From Chloroflexota bacterium (lineage in GTDB: Bacteria; Chloroflexota; Anaerolineae; JAAYZQ01): 64,000 nucleotides of DNA. Each line of letters begins with the position of its first letter. Position 1 is the stretch's first letter. This document shows positions 60,091 to 64,000 of this stretch, one piece after another. A program made the position numbers and the translations under genes. Below the pieces are notes generated by a model that was given only the letters and a program-made list of their open reading frames with translations, did not search any database and was not told where the DNA came from. Where the stretch lies: assembly GCA_018606645.1 (NCBI GenBank), contig JAGVRI010000011.1, positions 31,345 to 95,344 of the forward strand, read 5' to 3'.

Positions 60091-61466
60091 CCCTTCGCAT
60101 CTTTCAGGGCTACGGCTCAGCCCGGGAACATATCGCTCGGTTGCGGTCCGCAGAAGAGCTCTCGGTGCCGGAAACCGTTGCCGCCCGACTACGGGCCCTT
60201 TTTGGTCGGGAGATTTCACCTCAGGAGGCAGTTGCCCAGATCGTGTCCGATGTCCGACGGGGAGGAGATGCTGCCCTGCGCGATTACACGGAAAGAATTG
60301 ATGGCGTCTCCCTCGATCGGTTCATCCTGGCCGAAGAGGCGATCGAGGCCGCTTACAAAGCAGCGCCCTTGAATCTGCGAGAGGCCTTGCACTCCGCTGC
60401 TGACCGCATCCGCTCTTTCCACCAGCGAGAGCCGTGTCATTCGTGGCTGTCCTGGGAGTCCGAAACGGTCATCGGACAACGGGTGATCCCGCTGCAACGG
60501 GTGGGCGTCTATGTACCCGGCGGTACTGCTTCGTACCCTTCGTCGCTGCTCATGTCCGTGATCCCGGCCCAGGTCGCTGGTGTGAAAGAGATCGTGGTGA
60601 CTACCCCAGCCAGCCCCCAGGCTTCCCGGTCAGCGGCAGGAACACCAGGTCCCATGATGGCCATCCTGGCGGCGGCTCATGTTGTTGGCTTGAGCCGAAT
60701 CTACCTGTTGGGTGGTGCGCAGGCCATCGCCGCACTCGCCTATGGCACCGAGAGCGTACCTCGGGTCGACAAGATCGTGGGCGCCGGCGGTCTCTTTGTC
60801 ACCCTGGCCAAGAAACAGGTCTACGGGGATGTAGGCATTGATGGATTGAACGGCCCAACCGAGACCTTGTTGATTGCTGATAATACCGCCAATCCGGCGT
60901 GGGTCGCTGCCGACCTGCTGGCCCAGGCAGAGCATGATCCCCTGGCCACGCCGCTGCTGATCACGCCCTCCATGGAGCTTGCCAGGGCGGTACAGAGTCA
61001 AGTGGCCGTCCAGCTAGCGTCACAGGCACGGCAGGCAATGATCGAACAGGCATTGCACGGACAGGGCGCGATCCTGGTGGTGGATAGCGTCGAACAGGCT
61101 CTTGCCTTGGCAAACGAATACGCACCGGAACACTTGTGCCTTCTGGTTGCCGATCCCTGGTCTCTCATTGGCCAGGTCCAGAATGCTGGTGGGATATTCC
61201 TCGGCGAAAGCACCTCAGAGGCGTTGGGGGATTATGTCGTCGGTCCCAGTCATGTGATGCCCACCCGGGGCACAGCCCGTTTCGCCTCACCGTTGCACGT
61301 CAAGGACTTTGTCAAGGTCACCAGCATCTTTGCCGTGGATCCGGTCACCGCTCGCCAGTTGGCTCCAGCCGCGCGGGTCCTGGCAGAAGCGGAGGGCTTG
61401 ACCGCTCACGCTGCCGCCATCGCCGCTCGCGAGTCACCTGAGATACCTCGCCACCTGCCAAGATGA
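60087..61466 (+). CDS. hisD: Histidinol dehydrogenase
   Basis: 459 residues, zinc enzyme that oxidises histidinol to histidine with two NAD+. Marks: 'RVGVYVPGGTASYPSSLLMSVIPAQVAGV' (opening of the family, quoted only in part), 'YLLGGAQAIAALAYGTESVPRVDKIVG', 'DGLNGPTETLLIAD', 'LLAQAEHDPLATPLLIT' (zinc/catalytic His) and 'EYAPEHLCLL'. The C-terminal 'GPSHVMPTRGTARFASPLHVKDF' supplies further active-site His. ATG 60087 overlaps hisG. Confidence 0.95.
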   Translation: MTLRIFQGYGSAREHIARLRSAEELSVPETVAARLRALFGREISPQEAVAQIVSDVRRGGDAALRDYTERIDGVSLDRFILAEEAIEAAYKAAPLNLREALHSAADRIRSFHQREPCHSWLSWESETVIGQRVIPLQRVGVYVPGGTASYPSSLLMSVIPAQVAGVKEIVVTTPASPQASRSAAGTPGPMMAILAAAHVVGLSRIYLLGGAQAIAALAYGTESVPRVDKIVGAGGLFVTLAKKQVYGDVGIDGLNGPTETLLIADNTANPAWVAADLLAQAEHDPLATPLLITPSMELARAVQSQVAVQLASQARQAMIEQALHGQGAILVVDSVEQALALANEYAPEHLCLLVADPWSLIGQVQNAGGIFLGESTSEALGDYVVGPSHVMPTRGTARFASPLHVKDFVKVTSIFAVDPVTARQLAPAARVLAEAEGLTAHAAAIAARESPEIPRHLPR

Positions 61467-61487
61467 GCCAAGTGATGAGGACAGAAC

Positions 61488-63245
61488 ATGAACATTGAAT
61501 CTCTGATCCGTCCCCATATCCAGGAACTGGAAGCCTACGAACCCCCTGATTGGGAGGCCCTGGCCCTCCGCGCCCAAGTACCTCCTGGTCAATTGATTCG
61601 GCTCGATGCCAACGAAAACCTGTATGGTCCATCGCCGCGCGTGATCGAGGCGTTGGGCCGCTTTGACGGCTATCAGTACTACCCCGACTACCGGAGCCTG
61701 ATCCCGGCCATCGCCCGGTACGCTCATGTCGCCCCTGAGCAAGTGGTGTTGGGGAACGGAGGCGATGAACTCATCGATCTGGTGGTGCGTCTCTTTGTCG
61801 AACCGGGTGATGGCGTAATAATTTGCCCACCTGCCTTCAGCATGTACGCCGTAAGCACTCGCGCTCACCGTGGGAAGGTGATACCCGTGCCGCGTCACCC
61901 CGATTTTTCGCTGGACGCGGATGCCATCGAGTCTCTTGTTCAGAATCCGCCGGCTGAGGCATCACCTCGGCTTTTGTTCATCACCTCGCCGGGCAACCCC
62001 GATGGCCGGGCCATCCCGCTGGAGACCGTTCAGCGCCTGCTGGAACTGCCGGTGGCCGTGGTGGTTGACGAAGCGTACGTCGAGTTTGGTGGGCAGAGCG
62101 CAGTGTCGCTGCTTCCCGCCTACCCGAATCTCATCATCTTGCGGACCTTGAGCAAGTGGGCCGGCATGGCCGGACTCCGCCTGGGCTATGCTCTGGCTTC
62201 GCCCCAGGTTATTGATGCGCTGGCGCGAGTGCGCTCGCCTTTCAATGTGAATATGGCGGCGGTGATCGCCGCCCAGGCTGCGCTGGAGGATGCTGCTTAT
62301 GCCCAGCATGTCATTTCGTGTATCATTGCGGAGCGGGAACGGCTGGAATCGGCCTTGGCCGGGCTCCCCGGTGTCTATCCGGTCCCCAGCCAGTCGAACT
62401 TTGTGCTGTGCCGTTTCACGGACCACTCTGGTCCGGAAATCGCCGAGAGGCTGGCCGCACGGGGCATTCTGGTGCGCACCTTCTCCGATCCAATGTTAGC
62501 AGACGCGGTCCGCATCACTGTCGGCCGTCCGGAGCAGAACGACGCGCTGCTGACTGCGTTGCGAGAAATTCTGAACATCGAACCGTCGCTCCCCCGCGCA
62601 AGTCTGGAACCCTCAGCCGCATCCACGGCTGCGCTCACCTCTCTGGGCGGCCAGACGCAGTCCCGACAGGCCAGGATCACGCGTCAAACCCGGGAAACCG
62701 AGGTCACCGTCGCTCTGGATCTGGACGGACGCGGGCGCTATGAGATCGACACTGGCCTGGGCTTTCTCGACCATCTCCTTGCGCAGTTGGCCGCCCATGG
62801 CCTGTTCGATCTCACCGTGCAGGCACGGGGAGATCTGGAAATCGATGAGCATCATACCGTGGAGGATGTAGCTATCGTCTTGGGACAAGCCCTGGACCAG
62901 GCATTGGGGGACCGCCGTGGCATTACTCGTATGGGTCACGCCTACGCCCCCCTTGACGAAGCGTTGGCTCACGTGGCAATCGATCTCAGCGGACGTCCCT
63001 ATGCGGTCATCAACGCCCAGTTTTCCTTGGCCCGGATCGGGACATTGAGCAGCGACCTGGTGATCCACTTTCTTGAGACGCTCGCGTTCCATGGGCGCTT
63101 GACTCTGCATGCTCGTCTCCTTTCGGGCCGGAACGACCATCACAAAGCAGAGGCTCTGTTCAAAGCCTTGGGCCGGGCGCTGGACGCAGCGACACGCCTC
63201 GACCCCCGCCGTCAGGGGATTCCGTCGACCAAAGGAGTGTTATGA
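61488..63245 (+). CDS. hisC/hisB: HisC-HisB fusion: histidinol-phosphate aminotransferase and IGP dehydratase
   Basis: 585 residues. Residues 1-365 are a PLP aminotransferase (HisC): '[13 protein letters not shown]', '[14 protein letters not shown]', '[14 protein letters not shown]', 'VVDEAYVEF' and the PLP Lys in '[16 protein letters not shown]'. A low-complexity linker (about 370-390) joins a complete HisB (about 395-585): '[22 protein letters not shown]', '[15 protein letters not shown]', '[10 protein letters not shown]', '[14 protein letters not shown]' and '[19 protein letters not shown]'. The two steps are not consecutive with a gap: HisB makes imidazole acetol phosphate, HisC uses it, so a fusion couples adjacent reactions. 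No stop or frameshift separates the parts. Confidence 0.93.
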   Translation: MNIESLIRPHIQELEAYEPPDWEALALRAQVPPGQLIRLDANENLYGPSPRVIEALGRFDGYQYYPDYRSLIPAIARYAHVAPEQVVLGNGGDELIDLVVRLFVEPGDGVIICPPAFSMYAVSTRAHRGKVIPVPRHPDFSLDADAIESLVQNPPAEASPRLLFITSPGNPDGRAIPLETVQRLLELPVAVVVDEAYVEFGGQSAVSLLPAYPNLIILRTLSKWAGMAGLRLGYALASPQVIDALARVRSPFNVNMAAVIAAQAALEDAAYAQHVISCIIAERERLESALAGLPGVYPVPSQSNFVLCRFTDHSGPEIAERLAARGILVRTFSDPMLADAVRITVGRPEQNDALLTALREILNIEPSLPRASLEPSAASTAALTSLGGQTQSRQARITRQTRETEVTVALDLDGRGRYEIDTGLGFLDHLLAQLAAHGLFDLTVQARGDLEIDEHHTVEDVAIVLGQALDQALGDRRGITRMGHAYAPLDEALAHVAIDLSGRPYAVINAQFSLARIGTLSSDLVIHFLETLAFHGRLTLHARLLSGRNDHHKAEALFKALGRALDAATRLDPRRQGIPSTKGVL

Positions 63246-63246
63246 C

Positions 63247-64000
63247 ATGCGAGCGATCCTCAGTGTATACGACAAAATCGATATTGCCCTGCTCGGCCGC
63301 GGTTTGACTGAATTGGGATTCCAGATCTATTCAACCGGCGGCACCGCTCGCGCCCTAGAGGCTGCCGGCGTGCCAGTCTTTCCGGTGAGTGACCTGACCG
63401 GCTTCCCGGAGATTCTGGGAGGGCGGGTCAAAACGCTGCACCCAGCTATCCACGGTGGCATTCTGGCGCGCCGTCATGTGCCGGCCGATCTGGAAGAACT
63501 GGCGCGGCACGGTCTGCCTCTGGTAGATCTGGTGGCTGTCAACCTCTACCCGTTTGCCGAAACAGTGGCCCAGCCGGATATCTCTCTGGAGGCGGCCCTG
63601 GAACAGATCGATATCGGCGGGCCAACCATGCTGCGCGCCGCCGCCAAGAATTTTCCGGCTGTTGTGCCGATCTGCGATCCGGCCGATTATCGCCTGGTTC
63701 TCGAAGAGCTGCGAAAGCCTGGTGGATTGGATCCAGCGTTTCGGCGTCATCTGGCCAGTAAGGCGTTCCGCCATACCGCCGTCTATGACTCGACCATTGC
63801 CGCCTATCTGGGTGGAGAGGAATGCTGGCCTGGGGAGATGCCGTTAGGGTTGCACAAGGTGCAAGACCTTCGTTATGGCGAGAACCCTCATCAGAGGGCA
63901 GCATTCTACGCCATCCCCCAGCCAGGGCGGACTCCGGTGGGCCTGGTCGCCGCCCAACAACTGCAGGGCAAAGAGCTCTCCTACAACAATATTTTGGATG
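63247..64000 (+). CDS. purH: Bifunctional AICAR transformylase/IMP cyclohydrolase, 3' partial
   Basis: 251 codons to the window edge. The N-terminal IMP cyclohydrolase (MGS-like) domain shows 'AILSVYDKIDIALLGRGLTELGF', 'YSTGGTARALEAAGV', 'GGRVKTLHPAIHGGIL', 'VDLVAVNLYPF' and 'IDIGGPTMLRAAAKNF'; the transformylase domain begins at 'DLRYGENPHQRAAFY'. AAAGGAG lies 9 nt before ATG 63247, 1 nt after the hisC::hisB stop. AICAR released by HisH/HisF is the substrate of PurH, so its place in this operon makes metabolic sense. Confidence 0.93.
   Translation, partial: MRAILSVYDKIDIALLGRGLTELGFQIYSTGGTARALEAAGVPVFPVSDLTGFPEILGGRVKTLHPAIHGGILARRHVPADLEELARHGLPLVDLVAVNLYPFAETVAQPDISLEAALEQIDIGGPTMLRAAAKNFPAVVPICDPADYRLVLEELRKPGGLDPAFRRHLASKAFRHTAVYDSTIAAYLGGEECWPGEMPLGLHKVQDLRYGENPHQRAAFYAIPQPGRTPVGLVAAQQLQGKELSYNNILD

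Overview
Organism. No rRNA, tRNA, CRISPR array, transposase or integrase was recognised, so taxonomy rests on gene content. The DNA is GC-rich. Genes are tightly packed, with many ATGA, GTGA and TTGA overlaps and clear AGGAGG-type ribosome sites. Many upstream regions carry TTGNNN-16/17-TATAAT-like promoters. The large secreted repeat protein at the left edge ends in a short 'VYLPVAYRNYY' tail of the kind common on secreted Chloroflexota (Anaerolineae-like) proteins. Together with cytochrome bd, split archaeal-style glutamate-synthase subunits and an F420-hydrogenase-beta-like protein, this suggests a Chloroflexota bacterium. That is an inference.

Layout. (1) 1-5.2 kb: a secreted delta-60-repeat protein, running in from the left, then a CooC/MinD-like ATPase paired with a KaiC/RAD55-like ATPase. 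(2) 5.3-9.8 kb, minus strand: a GNAT acetyltransferase, small envelope proteins, and a NarL-type response regulator with its HisKA_3 kinase. (3) 10.2-24 kb: trmI, then two divergent surface-polysaccharide operons (YbhN-like flippase, GT2, DUF2723 on minus; G5/TolB-like lipoprotein, glycosidase-polymerase fusion, sugar epimerase, O-antigen ligase, GtrA, GT4 on plus) separated by a 59-bp tandem repeat. (4) 24-32.8 kb: a YdjM-like membrane protein and an alpha/beta hydrolase; on minus, a five-gene operon with two GT39-like membrane transferases around a BchI-like AAA ATPase. (5) 32.8-37.7 kb: iron-type alcohol dehydrogenase, then arsR-arsM and a YyaL/DUF255 gene broken by one in-frame TAG. (6) 38-43.8 kb, minus strand: a five-gene iron-sulfur redox operon combining glutamate-synthase-like subunits, an FrhB-like subunit, a double ferredoxin/MvhD protein and a duplicated domain I do not recognise. 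It is flanked by an OmpR-type two-component system. (7) 46.3-49.9 kb: UbiA-type prenyltransferase and cydAB. (8) 49.9-57.7 kb: a TPP-riboswitch-controlled thiamine salvage operon (cytX-thiE-thiM-thiL-thiW-ecfA-ecfT-thiD). (9) 57.8-64 kb: a histidine operon (hisZ-hisG-hisD-hisC::hisB-purH) preceded by a structured leader that encodes a 36-residue peptide with three consecutive His codons and ends in an intrinsic terminator.

How the genes work together. The thiamine operon forms a salvage circuit: CytX (HMP) to ThiD, ThiW-EcfAT (thiazole) to ThiM, joined by ThiE and finished by ThiL. The histidine operon pairs short-form HisG with HisZ and adds PurH, which consumes the AICAR released by histidine synthesis. 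The polysaccharide genes supply transferases, a flippase and polymerases for a surface glycan. The most unusual parts are the 38-43.8 kb redox operon, the histidine attenuator-like leader, the HisC-HisB fusion and the glycosidase/O-antigen-ligase fusion.
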